Notes: generated from the letters alone by a model not told the origin. A DNA stretch of 64,000 nucleotides from Hymenobacter terrenus (GCF_000972495.1 NZ_LATM01000017.1:1-64000); one strand, 5' to 3'. Positions 24,573 to 33,509 are shown, counted from the stretch's first letter. Program-made: numbers and translations.

Positions 24573-25703
24573 ATGACCTTCGACCTTCTCGCCCAAGACC
24601 CTACAACCAAAGCCCGCGCTGGCCGCCTTGAAACAGCCCACGGAGCCATCGAAACGCCCATTTTTATGCCCGTGGGCACGGCTGGCACCGTGAAAGCAGT
24701 ATCGCAGCACACCCTCAAGGAGGATGTGAAAGCCCAGATTATCCTCGGTAACACCTACCACCTCTACCTGCGGCCGGGCCTCGACGTGCTCCGCGCGGCC
24801 GGCGGCCTGCACCAGTTCAATGGCTGGGACCGGCCCATTCTCACCGACAGCGGCGGCTACCAGGTGTACTCGCTCAGTGATACCCGTAAAATCAAAGAGG
24901 AAGGGGTAAAATTCCGCTCGCATATTGATGGCAGCCAACATCTGTTTTCGCCCGAGGGTGTGATGGATATTCAGCGTGTCATCGGGGCCGACATCATCAT
25001 GGCCTTCGATGAGTGCACGCCTTGGCCGTGCGAGTACGACTACGCCGCTCGCTCGCTCGACATGACGCACCGCTGGCTGCAACGCTGCATCCAGCGTTTC
25101 GATAGTACAGAGGGGCTTTACGGCTATCAACAGACGCTTTTCCCCATTGTGCAGGGCAGTACCTTCAAGGACTTACGCATCAAGTCAGCGGAGTTTATCG
25201 CCGCCCAGGGCCGCGAGGGCAACGCTATCGGCGGGCTGAGCGTGGGCGAGCCGGCCGAGCTGATGTATGAAATGACGGAACTAGTCTGCGACATTCTGCC
25301 CAAGGACAAGCCCCGCTACCTGATGGGTGTGGGCACTCCGGCTAACATTCTGGAGAACATTGCCCTCGGGGTAGATATGTTCGACTGCGTGATGCCCACC
25401 CGCAACGCCCGCAACGGCATGCTGTTCACCACGCAGGGCATTATGAACGTGACGAATAAGAAGTGGGCCACGGATTTTACGCCCATCGATGCTGAACTAG
25501 GTGGTCACGCCAGCACGTTTTACTCGCGGGCGTACCTGCGGCACCTCTTTCAGGGCCAGGAAATGCTGGGCCCGCAAATTGCTTCAGCGCACAACCTGGC
25601 TTTTTATCTGTGGCTGGTGACGGAAGCACGCAAGCAAATCGTGGCCGGCACGTTTGGTCCTTGGAAAGACCGGATGGTGAAGCAGGTAATGACGCGCCTT
25701 TAG
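24573..25703 (+). CDS. tgt: tRNA-guanine transglycosylase
   Basis: 376 residues. It exchanges G34 for preQ1 in Asp, Asn, His and Tyr tRNAs. Catalytic blocks are FMPVGT, LGNTYHL, LTDSGGYQV (Asp92) and GGLSVGE, followed by MGVGTP and the MFDCVMPTRNARNG segment. The usual C-x-C-xx-C zinc site after FTPID is replaced by AELGGHAST, so at least three of the four zinc ligands are missing. I recall similar losses in other Bacteroidota Tgt proteins, so this is probably lineage-wide and not a defect. Confidence 0.96.
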   Translation: MTFDLLAQDPTTKARAGRLETAHGAIETPIFMPVGTAGTVKAVSQHTLKEDVKAQIILGNTYHLYLRPGLDVLRAAGGLHQFNGWDRPILTDSGGYQVYSLSDTRKIKEEGVKFRSHIDGSQHLFSPEGVMDIQRVIGADIIMAFDECTPWPCEYDYAARSLDMTHRWLQRCIQRFDSTEGLYGYQQTLFPIVQGSTFKDLRIKSAEFIAAQGREGNAIGGLSVGEPAELMYEMTELVCDILPKDKPRYLMGVGTPANILENIALGVDMFDCVMPTRNARNGMLFTTQGIMNVTNKKWATDFTPIDAELGGHASTFYSRAYLRHLFQGQEMLGPQIASAHNLAFYLWLVTEARKQIVAGTFGPWKDRMVKQVMTRL

Positions 25704-25704
25704 G

Positions 25705-25802
25705 CGAATTATGAATGATAAGTAGTGAATTATGAGTGGTATTTGACTAAAGACGGATGCTGCTCAATTCATAACTCATCATTCAAAACTCATCATTCTC
25801 TC
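25705..25802. repeat. A/T-rich palindromic repeat (ATGAATGATGAGTT type)
   Basis: Arms of about 34 bases built from GAATTATGAATGAT and TGAATTATGAGT face reverse-complement units in 25765-25802. It begins two bases after the tgt stop and ends three bases before the GTG start of the next gene. Confidence 0.8.
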
Positions 25803-25805
25803 AAC

Positions 25806-26885
25806 GTGAATATCCTCGACAAGTACATTATCAAGAAGTTCCTCGCCGCGTTTTTTTTCTCGGTGGTTATTCTCGTGTCGGTCATTTGCGTCATTGACTT
25901 CACTGAGAAAAATGACGATTTTATTCAGCATAATTTGTCGATGTCGAAAGTCATTTTCGGCTATTACATTTATTTATTCCCCTATTTCGCCAATCTACTT
26001 TCGCCCATTACCATTTTTATTGCCGTCGTTTTTGTGACGGCGCAGCTGGCCGCACGCACCGAAATTGTGGCGATTCTGGCCAGTGGAGTGAGTTTTCGGC
26101 GGTTGATGTTGCCCTATGCGATGGGCGGCGCGGTGGTGGGGCTGCTGATATTTGGGTTGATTGGCTGGGTGTTGCCGGTGGGTAATAAGGCCCGGGTTGC
26201 TTTTGAGCGGGCGTATATTAAATTACCCTACCGCTTTCAGGGGCGCAACGTGCACATTAAGATTGGCCCACGTAGCTACGTGTACATGGAGAGCTACGAT
26301 AATACCAGCAACATTGGCTTTCATTTTGCGCTCGAAACCGTAGACAGTACCATCTTGCGCCGCCGGCTCACGGCCGATGCCATTAGTTGGGATTCTACTA
26401 AGCAAATGTGGCATTTATCGCCGCAATTAATTCGCACCTTCAGCGGGGCACAGGACGAGAAACTGCAAACCGTACCGGCCCGCGACACGACGCTAAACCT
26501 CTTCCCCAAAGATTTTGCGAGTAACTATAAAGTAGCCGAAACCCTCACGCTACCCGAGCTAAACGCTTTCATTCGGACGAAGATAGAGCGGGGTGCCGAC
26601 GACACGCAGATTTATCTAAGCGAGAAATACGAGCGGTATTCGTACCCGTTCGCCATTGTTATCCTCACCCTGATTGGCGTGATTTTGAGTGCCCGGAAGT
26701 CCAGGGCCGGCGTGGGCGGGCAGATTGCGCTGGGGTTCGTGCTGGCCTTCGTCTTCATCATTTTCGTGATGCTGAGCCGAAATCTGGCGCAGGTGGGTAG
26801 CCTTTCGCCACTTATTGCCGCCTGGGTGCCGAGTGCGGTATTCTCCATTATCGGGCTGGCTTTGTACCGCTTCGTGCCCAAATAG
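25806..26885 (+). CDS. LptF/LptG family permease (YjgP/YjgQ)
   Basis: 359 residues from GTG 25806. An ATG at 25725 in frame would add 27 residues encoded by a palindromic repeat, so I reject it. Start VNILDKYIIKKFLAAFFFS is typical of LptF/G. Six membrane segments (three N-terminal, three C-terminal from about 275) flank a periplasmic jellyroll (about 125-255). With LptB, such proteins extract LPS from the inner membrane. Whether this copy is LptF or LptG cannot be told. Confidence 0.9.
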   Translation: MNILDKYIIKKFLAAFFFSVVILVSVICVIDFTEKNDDFIQHNLSMSKVIFGYYIYLFPYFANLLSPITIFIAVVFVTAQLAARTEIVAILASGVSFRRLMLPYAMGGAVVGLLIFGLIGWVLPVGNKARVAFERAYIKLPYRFQGRNVHIKIGPRSYVYMESYDNTSNIGFHFALETVDSTILRRRLTADAISWDSTKQMWHLSPQLIRTFSGAQDEKLQTVPARDTTLNLFPKDFASNYKVAETLTLPELNAFIRTKIERGADDTQIYLSEKYERYSYPFAIVILTLIGVILSARKSRAGVGGQIALGFVLAFVFIIFVMLSRNLAQVGSLSPLIAAWVPSAVFSIIGLALYRFVPK

Positions 26886-26890
26886 CACAC

Positions 26891-27014
26891 GTGGCGCGCA
26901 GCCTTCGCTGCGCGTTTCGCCGCTGTGTGGCGAGTAAAGAACCACCAAGCTATTTTGCCTCTTGTTCTCATTCGCCGCTTTGCGGCGAGACGCGCAGCGA
27001 AGGCTGCGCGCCAC
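26891..27014. repeat. 33-bp inverted repeat GTGGCGCGCAGCCTTCG
   Basis: Arms 26891-26923 and 26982-27014 with one mismatch. Inside each arm is a smaller hairpin (GCGCGCAGCCTTCGCTGCGCG). It starts 6 bases after the LptF/G stop and ends 6 bases before the EamA ATG, so it fills the entire gap. Confidence 0.92.
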
Positions 27015-27019
27015 GGCCT

Positions 27020-27931
27020 ATGTTTCGCGACTACCTTAAGCTTCATTTCATTGTGCTCCTCTGGGGCTTCACGGCCATTCTGGGCAAGCTGCTGACGGTG
27101 CCACCGGTGGAGCTGGTGTTTTGGCGGACGGTGCTGGCGGCTACGGGCCTGGCGGTGTTGCTGGTGGCGCGCGGGGCGGTTTGGCGCATCCCGGCGGGGC
27201 AGGCGGTGCGGCTGCTGGCGGTGGGCGCACTGGTCGCCGCGCATTGGATTACCTTTTTTCTGGCGGCGCGGCTGTCGTCGGTGAGCGTGTGCCTGGCGGG
27301 CCTGGCCACGCTCGCGCTCTGGACTTCGCTGCTGGAGCCACTGCTGCTCTGGCGACGGGTGCGGGGCTACGAAGTGGGCCTGGGACTGATTACGATGATT
27401 GGTCTTTACCTGGTAAGCCAGGCCGAGCTTGACCAGTTGCTGGGGCTGGGCGTGGCCATCGTTTCGGCGGGGCTTTCGGCCTTGTTCAGCGTGCTGAATG
27501 CGAAGCTGATTAAGACGCATCCGCCGCTACGGCTCACGTTTTATGAAATGCTGGGGGCTTGCCTGAGCATTGGGCTGTTCTTCCCGATTTACAGCCGCTA
27601 CTTCACGCAGGGCCAAGGGTTGCAGTTGAGCTGGCACGGCTACGACTGGCTGTGGCTGGGCCTTTTAGCGGGCGTGTGCACGGTGTATGCCTTTTCGACT
27701 TCGGTGGAGCTGATGAAGCGCCTTTCGCCATTTGCCGTGAACCTAACCATCAACCTGGAGCCGGTGTATGGCATCGTGCTGGCGGTGTTGGTGTTCGGCA
27801 GTAAGGAGCGGATGGCCGCAGGGTTTTACTGGGGCACGCTGCTCATCGTGTTCAGTGTGCTTATTCACCCGTTGGTAGCGCGCCTCATAAAGGATAAAAA
27901 CCCCGAGCCTACGCCGCCAATTCCGGTTTGA
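27020..27931 (+). CDS. EamA/DMT-family transporter
   Basis: 303 residues from ATG 27020; the frame extends upstream through the inverted repeat, which I do not count. Ten hydrophobic segments in two EamA repeats (about 5-130 and 148-285), starting LHFIVLLWGFTAILG and with LEPVYGIVLA in the second repeat. It exports small metabolites; the substrate is not predictable. It is downstream of the LptF/G gene on the same strand. Confidence 0.9.
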   Translation: MFRDYLKLHFIVLLWGFTAILGKLLTVPPVELVFWRTVLAATGLAVLLVARGAVWRIPAGQAVRLLAVGALVAAHWITFFLAARLSSVSVCLAGLATLALWTSLLEPLLLWRRVRGYEVGLGLITMIGLYLVSQAELDQLLGLGVAIVSAGLSALFSVLNAKLIKTHPPLRLTFYEMLGACLSIGLFFPIYSRYFTQGQGLQLSWHGYDWLWLGLLAGVCTVYAFSTSVELMKRLSPFAVNLTINLEPVYGIVLAVLVFGSKERMAAGFYWGTLLIVFSVLIHPLVARLIKDKNPEPTPPIPV

Positions 27932-27970
27932 GTGCAATCCTAACGGCTTTTAGCTGAAAATATTAGGTTT

Positions 27971-28792
27971 TCAAAGTACACCTTGCCACGCGGTAAATCC
28001 GGCGGGCCACTGTATGGTCGGCAGCTGGGTGCCGGGCCAGAGGCCATATACGGCCGAGCCCGAGCCGGATAAGCTGGCGTAGGCGGCGCCGGCGGCATAA
28101 AGTTGTTGTTTGAGGTCGGCCAGCACGGGGTAGTTAGGCGTGAGAGCCGTCTCAAAGTCGTTGCTGACAGTGGCACGCCAGGTTTCCATTGGCTGGGCCA
28201 GGGCTTCGCGCAGCCCGTGCGCTGGCTGCTTGGGCACGATGCGGGCGTACGCCTCGGCGGTGCTGATGTGTAGGTTGGGGTAAACTACCACGCAGCCGGT
28301 ACCGGTCAGGCTCAAGTCAATATCTTCGAAAACGTCGCCTTTCTCTACGGCCAGCACGGGCTTGTTCTGGATGAAAAAAGCACAGTCGGAGCCCAACCGG
28401 CGAGCGTAGCTTTCCAGCGTTTCAGCCGAAAGATTCAGACTAAAAACCTCGTTGGCAGCCTTCAGGGCAAAGGCCGCATCGGCAGAGCCACCGCCCAGGC
28501 CCGCGCCGATGGGCACGATTTTGTGCAGGTAGAGCTGGACCGGCGGCAGCTGCGGAAAATCGGCCTGCAAAAGCTCGTAGGCGCGCACGCAGAGATTGGT
28601 GGCCGGGTCGCCGGGGATGGGGCGGCCGGTGAGGGTGATGCTCGTGGGTTGGCCGACGGGAGCAGGTAGCAGCTCTAGCACATCCGTCCAGGGCAGTGGC
28701 AAAAACACTGACTGAAGGCTGTGGAAGCCATCGGCACGGCGTTCGGTGACGTAGAGGCCGAGGTTGAGCTTGGCGTTGGGGAAGGTGAGCAT
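27971..28792 (-). CDS. ispE: 4-diphosphocytidyl-2-C-methyl-D-erythritol kinase
   Basis: 273 residues, GHMP kinase fold. N-terminal FPNAKLNLGLYV, ADGFHSL, and the ATP loop IGAGLGGGSADAA. It phosphorylates CDP-methylerythritol in the MEP isoprenoid pathway. The C-terminal GSGSAVYGL motif is also present. Length is normal. It converges with the EamA gene and diverges from the dioxygenase gene. Confidence 0.96.
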   Translation of the reverse strand: MLTFPNAKLNLGLYVTERRADGFHSLQSVFLPLPWTDVLELLPAPVGQPTSITLTGRPIPGDPATNLCVRAYELLQADFPQLPPVQLYLHKIVPIGAGLGGGSADAAFALKAANEVFSLNLSAETLESYARRLGSDCAFFIQNKPVLAVEKGDVFEDIDLSLTGTGCVVVYPNLHISTAEAYARIVPKQPAHGLREALAQPMETWRATVSNDFETALTPNYPVLADLKQQLYAAGAAYASLSGSGSAVYGLWPGTQLPTIQWPAGFTAWQGVL

Positions 28793-28943
28793 ATCAACGT
28801 GTATTTTTGGGGCGCAGCTGAAACGAATGTTGAAGAAATGGCGAGTTGTGGGCGTGAAAGCACATCCCCTACCCTAGCTTATATCGTTTATCAGCCTGCT
28901 GCGGTGCTTTCAGATACTTCATGCCGTACGCATTGCCCACATT

Positions 28944-29735
28944 ATGCCTTTTCTGAATACCCTTGTTTTAAAGTCTCATCGCTCGACGGACCAGTTGGCC
29001 GGGGAGCTACGGGCAGAATTGGGTTTGGCAAAAGTAGTGCACCTACGAGGCTTGGCGGAGTGGCTCCCGGCGGCGGAATGGCCCTCGTTCTACGAGACCC
29101 TGACTGAAGGTACCGGCCACTGCCTGCGCCTCGATGAGGACTTTGCCCAGGGCAGCGCCCGTACCGGCCACAAGTGGATTGAGGTACGCTACGATGCCGA
29201 CATTCCCGACGACGCGGCCTACCGATTCAGTAAAAACGCCCAACCGCTGCACACCGACGAGTCCTACCTCAGCGACCCGGCCGAGGTGATGTTTATGCAC
29301 TGCCTGGTGCAGGCGCCGGCCGGGGGCGAAACCACCTTTGTAGACGCCGACGTGCTCTGGCAGGTACTGCAAACCCAGAATCCGGCCCTGGCCACCCGCC
29401 TGCTCAACCGGCCCGTGCGCTTTGCCAAAGCCGGCGACTTCCGCCACTTACCCATCATTGCCCAAACCCCGGCCGGCCTCCGCCTGAACTGGAACTACCA
29501 CTGCGTGGACCCCGCCGAAAGCCCCGAGAACCATGCGCTGGCGCAGGAGTTCCGGCAATTCCTGCTTGACCATATCAGTAATACCCCCGCCGAAACGGCC
29601 ATTCAGCTGACGCCGGGCGAGGCCGTAGCCTGGTGGGACGACCAGGTGCTGCACGGTCGCCGGGCCTTCCGGGCGGAGGCCACCAACGACCGGTTTCTCC
29701 TCAAAAGCGGCTTCAGGCTGACGGCCAATGTATGA
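28944..29735 (+). CDS. TauD/TfdA-like Fe(II)/2-oxoglutarate dioxygenase
   Basis: 263 residues. Iron ligands H103-x-D105 (PLHTDESY) and H237 (DDQVLHGRRAF) and a basic residue near 250 for 2-oxoglutarate make the enzyme look active. The stop overlaps the start of the PglC-like gene by 8 bases, so it is part of the glycan cluster 28944-32391. It may hydroxylate a sugar, lipid or amino acid precursor; the substrate is unknown. This is an unusual neighbour for a phosphoglycosyl transferase. Confidence 0.87.
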   Translation: MPFLNTLVLKSHRSTDQLAGELRAELGLAKVVHLRGLAEWLPAAEWPSFYETLTEGTGHCLRLDEDFAQGSARTGHKWIEVRYDADIPDDAAYRFSKNAQPLHTDESYLSDPAEVMFMHCLVQAPAGGETTFVDADVLWQVLQTQNPALATRLLNRPVRFAKAGDFRHLPIIAQTPAGLRLNWNYHCVDPAESPENHALAQEFRQFLLDHISNTPAETAIQLTPGEAVAWWDDQVLHGRRAFRAEATNDRFLLKSGFRLTANV

Positions 29736-30345
29736 GGTTTCCAAGCGCTTGTTCGACCTGACGGCCGCCGCCGTGGGTCTGGTGTTGCTGGCGCCGCTGT
29801 TGGCCGGAGTGGCGGGCGTGGCCTGGCTGGGCGGGTTGCGGCCGGTGCTGTTCCGGCAGCAGCGCACAGGCTACGGCGAACAGCCGTTTTTCGTGCTGAA
29901 ATTCCGGACCATGACCCAGCGCACCGACGCCAGCGGCCAGCTCTTGCCCGACGCCGAGCGCCTCACCAGCCTCGGCCGCTGGCTCCGGCGCACGAGCCTC
30001 GACGAGCTGCCCCAGCTGTGGAACGTGCTGCGCGGCGAGCTGAGCCTGGTGGGCCCGCGGCCCTTTATTCACGACTACCTGCCGCTGTATTCGGCGGCGC
30101 AGAAGCAGCGGTTTCGGGTGCGGCCGGGCATCACGGGCTGGGCCCAGGTAAATGGCCGTAACGCCCGCAGCTGGGAAGAGAAGTTTGCGCTCGATAATTG
30201 GTACGTGGCGCACCGGGGCTGGGCGCTCGATGTCCGCATTCTCTTCCGGACGCTAACCCACCTGCTGGGCCACCGCCGCCAGCCGGGGGCCGACGCCCCT
30301 GCCCCGCGCTTCACCGGCTCGGCCACCCCTACTGTTATTGCATGA
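29728..30345 (+). CDS. PglC-like phosphoglycosyl transferase
   Basis: 205 residues, small monotopic type. An N-terminal membrane segment (about 8-35) follows KRLFDLTAAAVG, then FKFRTM-like LKFRTMTQRTD, the catalytic pair in SLDELPQLWNV (Asp-Glu), VGPRPF and GITGWAQVNGR. It transfers a phospho-sugar from UDP-sugar to undecaprenyl phosphate at the inner face of the membrane. Start ATG overlaps the dioxygenase stop; its own TGA overlaps the next ATG (ATGA). With the acetyltransferase and aminotransferase downstream it suggests a di-N-acetylbacillosamine-like initiating sugar. Confidence 0.93.
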   Translation: MYEVSKRLFDLTAAAVGLVLLAPLLAGVAGVAWLGGLRPVLFRQQRTGYGEQPFFVLKFRTMTQRTDASGQLLPDAERLTSLGRWLRRTSLDELPQLWNVLRGELSLVGPRPFIHDYLPLYSAAQKQRFRVRPGITGWAQVNGRNARSWEEKFALDNWYVAHRGWALDVRILFRTLTHLLGHRRQPGADAPAPRFTGSATPTVIA

Positions 30346-31037
30346 CCCAGCTTTTCTTTTCTGACTACGAGCAACCGGATGCCGCCCCGCCGCTCGTTAT
30401 TGTTGGCGCGGGCGGCCTGGGCCGTGAGGTGCTGGTGCTGGTGCAGCAGCTCAACGAAATCCAGCCCGCCTGGACCATCCGGGGCTTTTACGACGACCAA
30501 CTGCCCGCCTCGACTACCGTCGCTGGCCTCCCCTACCTCGGCACCAGCGCCGACCTGAACGCCACCACCGAGCCGCTGGCGGTGGCCGTGGCCGTGGGCA
30601 GCCCCGCCGGCCGCGCCGCCGTGGTGGGCCGGCTTACTTCGCCGCAGCTGTCGTTTCCGGCGCTGGTGCACCCGCGGGTGGTACTGGCGCCGCAGCAGCG
30701 CATTACGTTGGGCAAGGGCTGCATCATTCAGCAGGGCTGCGTCCTGACCTGCGACATTACGCTGGGCCGCTTCGTGCTGCTCAACCTGGGCTGCACCGTG
30801 GGCCACGATGCTGTGTTGGGCGACTTTTGCTCGCTGATGCCGCATGCCAACGTGAGCGGCGCGGCGCAGCTGGGGGCGGGCACGTACCTGGGCACCAATG
30901 TCACCGTTATTCAGGGCGTGCGCGTTGGCGAGCACACTATTCTGGGGGCCGGCGCGGTCGCCGTACGCGACTTGCCGGGCAATGTCACCGCCGTCGGCGT
31001 GCCGGCGAGGGTAATTAAACAGGACTCGCGCCATTGA
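30342..31037 (+). CDS. PglD/NeuD-like sugar N- or O-acetyltransferase
   Basis: 231 residues from ATG 30342, overlapping the previous stop by 4 bases. The N-terminal part is a nucleotide-sugar binding fold (LVIVGAGGLGREVLVL); the C-terminal half is a left-handed beta-helix of hexapeptide repeats (GKGCIIQQGCVLTCDITLG; GCTVGHDAVLGDF). Histidine in GHDAV is the expected catalytic base. It would acetylate a UDP-amino sugar made by the aminotransferase at 31246. Cytoplasmic. Confidence 0.9.
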   Translation: MTQLFFSDYEQPDAAPPLVIVGAGGLGREVLVLVQQLNEIQPAWTIRGFYDDQLPASTTVAGLPYLGTSADLNATTEPLAVAVAVGSPAGRAAVVGRLTSPQLSFPALVHPRVVLAPQQRITLGKGCIIQQGCVLTCDITLGRFVLLNLGCTVGHDAVLGDFCSLMPHANVSGAAQLGAGTYLGTNVTVIQGVRVGEHTILGAGAVAVRDLPGNVTAVGVPARVIKQDSRH

Positions 31038-31245
31038 AACCCGCAACTCATTTTCAGGTGCTCCACCAGCGGCTTGCCAGCCCTGGAGGCCACTTTCACC
31101 CCGCGGGGCTCCCTCCGCAGGCACCGCCATGTGTGCCGGATGATGTGAGCAGTGCCCTGACGTCGGCCGCCATCTGTGCTGGGATGGCGACCAAGTATAG
31201 TCGCCGACTTTGGCAGCTTCTTCTTATGTTTTTCGTTCCTCTTTA

Positions 31246-32391
31246 ATGCGTAGTCAAGACCACGACCGTCTCTTTTTATCTCCTCCCCACCTCGGCCGGC
31301 ATGAGTTGAACTATGTGCACAAGGCAATTGAAGACAATTGGGTAGCGCCGGTGGGGCCAAACATCACGGGGTTTGAGGCGGATATCTGCCAGGCGGCTGG
31401 CGTAGCGCACTGCGTGGCATTGTCGTCGGGCACGGCAGCCATTCACTTGGGGCTGATTTTGCTCGGCGTTGGGCCCGGCGATGAGGTGCTGTGCCCTTCA
31501 TTCACCTTCGTGGCCACGGCCAACCCCATTGTATACCTCGGGGCCACCCCAGTCTTCATCGACAGCGAAGCCGATACCTGGAACCTGTGCCCCGAACGCC
31601 TGCGCGAAGCCATAACCGACCGCATTGCGCGGGGCAAAAAGCCCAAGGCTCTGCTGCTGGTGCACCTCTACGGCATGCCCGCCCGGCTACCGGAAATTCT
31701 GGCCATCGCGGCGGAATATGGCTTGCCCATCCTCGAAGACGCGGCCGAGGCGCTGGGCTCACGCCTCAACGGCCAGCCGCTGGGTAGCTTCGGCACGATA
31801 GGCGTATTTTCCTTCAATGGCAACAAGATTCTGACCACCAGCGGCGGGGGCGCCCTGGTTACCAACGACGCCACGCTGGCCCGGAAAGCCCACTTCCTGG
31901 CCACCCAGGCCAAAGACGAGGCAACCCACTACCAGCACTCCGAAGTAGGCTACAACTACCGCTTGAGCAACATCCTGGCCGGCATCGGCCGCGGCCAGAT
32001 GGAGCTGCTGGAGGAGCGGGTGAAGCGCCGACGCGAAATCTTCGCCTGGTATCAGGAACACCTGGCCGGCCTGCCGGGCCTCACCGTGGCCCAGGCCCCC
32101 GAGCCCCCCGGCAGCCGCTCAAACCGCTGGCTCACCACGCTCCTATTAAATCCCGCCGAGACGGCCGCTACGCCCGAAACCTTGCGCCTGCACCTTGAAA
32201 CGCGCAACATCGAAAGCCGCCCGCTCTGGAAACCCATGCACCTGCAGCCGCTGTTTGCCACGGCCCCGATGTACGGCGGCGCCGTGTGCGCCGACCTGTT
32301 CGGCCGGGGCCTGTGCCTGCCTAGCGGCACCGCCATGACCGACGCGGACCAGCGCCGGGTAAAGGAGGCACTGGCAGAGGCACTGGCCTAA
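31246..32391 (+). CDS. DegT/DnrJ/EryC1/StrS aminotransferase, PglE-like
   Basis: 381 residues from ATG 31246 (a frame upstream to 31210 is unlikely). PLP lysine K194 in SFNGNKILTTSGGG; conserved SSGTAAIHLGL, CPSFTFVAT, EDAAEALGS and the YNYRLSNILAG segment. It would aminate a UDP-4-keto-6-deoxy-hexose, the step before acetylation by the 30342 product. A 208-base gap without recognisable content precedes it. The dehydratase (PglF) expected in the pathway is not in the window. Confidence 0.93.
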   Translation: MRSQDHDRLFLSPPHLGRHELNYVHKAIEDNWVAPVGPNITGFEADICQAAGVAHCVALSSGTAAIHLGLILLGVGPGDEVLCPSFTFVATANPIVYLGATPVFIDSEADTWNLCPERLREAITDRIARGKKPKALLLVHLYGMPARLPEILAIAAEYGLPILEDAAEALGSRLNGQPLGSFGTIGVFSFNGNKILTTSGGGALVTNDATLARKAHFLATQAKDEATHYQHSEVGYNYRLSNILAGIGRGQMELLEERVKRRREIFAWYQEHLAGLPGLTVAQAPEPPGSRSNRWLTTLLLNPAETAATPETLRLHLETRNIESRPLWKPMHLQPLFATAPMYGGAVCADLFGRGLCLPSGTAMTDADQRRVKEALAEALA

Positions 32392-32822
32392 GCAACCACT
32401 TCAGGCGCGGGCGGTGCGATGGGTAATTTCGCCTGTAGCTCCGTGTCGAAAACCTGGGAGTAACGGCAGTTGCTCAGTAGAACGTTATATATCGACGAGG
32501 CCGAGCAGAGTCGCGCAATTGCCTTCCAGACACTGTTTCGCGCAATGAACGGCCATAATGATTCCCTTGGTTGGGCCGGCGCAAATAGGCCGTAGCGAGG
32601 TCCGGTGGGCTTCCGCACCTGCCCGAAATGCTGCATGCCTTGCTCCCCGCTGCTTCCATAACCCGCGAAGCCCATCGGACCTTGTTCCTCTGCCCTGCGG
32701 CGAGGCCGGAAGAGCGGAGGAACTTGCTCCCTACCGCTTCGGTATAGACAAAAGCCCACCGGACCAAGGTTCGGTGGGCTTTTAAGAATCAGAAAGAACA
32801 GTGGACCTGGGTCTGGCCCGGC
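32392..32822. repeat. Intergenic repeat block with four copies of AAGCCCACCGGACC
   Basis: Four copies of a 14-mer in two inverted pairs: 32599-32612 (plus GGTCCGGTGGGCTT), 32668-32681 (one mismatch), 32752-32765 and 32768-32781. The last pair forms a tight hairpin usable as a terminator. Between them GGAGCAAG-type blocks recur. The reading frames that cross it on the minus strand are repeat-derived and I do not count them. Confidence 0.75.
32752..32785. terminator. Hairpin terminator between the glycan cluster and the hypothetical gene
   Basis: Stem AAGCCCACCGGACC / GGTTCGGTGGGCTT (one G-T pair, one mismatch) flanked by AAA and TTTT. It can end the convergent transcripts of the aminotransferase gene and the 33509 gene. 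Confidence 0.75.
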
Positions 32823-33509
32823 TCAAGCAGTTGGCCCAGCTTTTTTGCGGGCCTTCTTCGCTTCTTTCGAGGCCGAGAAATCGAAGAAGCTGTACACCTT
32901 CTCCGGGCTGTCGAAGGTGAGTTCCAGCTGGGCCTTGAAGCGGCGCTGGGCGCGGGCAATGGCGGCGCGGTCGTCGGTCAGGTCCAGCCGGGCGTCGGCG
33001 ATGTTCGCGTCCTGGGTGTCGCGGGAGTCGTCGGCGGCCACCAGGGCCGCGTACTTGGCCTGGGCGCCGGTGGCTAGGTCGGTACCTAGGGCGGCTTGTT
33101 GGGCTAGGTAGAGGGCCACGAGGGCCTTGGAAGTAGTGAGCAGCTCGGGCTGCGGCAGAGCGGCCAGCTTGCTTTTGCCAAACTTCTTGAAATCAGCGTA
33201 GATGGGCAACTTGCGGAGCTTGGGCGTCACGTAGTCCTTCATGGCGTCGTCCACAAATTCGAGCCATTCGGTACGAGCCTGGCGGAAAGCGTCGGTGCCC
33301 CCGGCCGTGGACTGGCGCGAATCGGTCAGGTTTTCGTCGAAGCCGGCGATGGCGGTTTCCAGCTCGGCCAGCAGCGGCGCAAACGCGGCACCGAGGGCGG
33401 CTTCGCGGCCGGACCGCAGGGCGTATTCGGCCTGGGCCTTGTAGGCCGGCCGCGCCATGCGCAAGGCCAGAAAAGGGTTGTCGAAATAGGTAGCGTACGC
33501 GCCTGGCAT
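32823..33509 (-). CDS. Hypothetical protein, alpha-helical, basic tail
   Basis: 228 residues from ATG 33509; the frame upstream of it starts at a GTG. Not recognised. No signal peptide or membrane segment; Ala-rich helical composition throughout, with DLTDDRAAIARAQRRF near 195 and a lysine-rich end (KEAKKARKKAG). It may be a coiled-coil structural or DNA-associated protein. It stands alone on the minus strand beside the secreted Thr-rich protein gene. Coding is supported by length, codon pattern and a terminator behind it. Confidence 0.6.
   Translation of the reverse strand: MPGAYATYFDNPFLALRMARPAYKAQAEYALRSGREAALGAAFAPLLAELETAIAGFDENLTDSRQSTAGGTDAFRQARTEWLEFVDDAMKDYVTPKLRKLPIYADFKKFGKSKLAALPQPELLTTSKALVALYLAQQAALGTDLATGAQAKYAALVAADDSRDTQDANIADARLDLTDDRAAIARAQRRFKAQLELTFDSPEKVYSFFDFSASKEAKKARKKAGPTA

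Noticed and set aside
30075..31130. Minus-strand frame of 351 codons opposite the acetyltransferase gene
   Set aside because: No motif; opposite a well-supported coupled gene cluster.
31038..31245. Possible small RNA gene between the acetyltransferase and aminotransferase genes
   Set aside because: No SRP, 6S, tmRNA or RNase P core motif and no strong terminator.
32388..32767. Minus-strand frames through the AAGCCCACCGGACC block
   Set aside because: Peptides repeat with the DNA repeat and show no domain.
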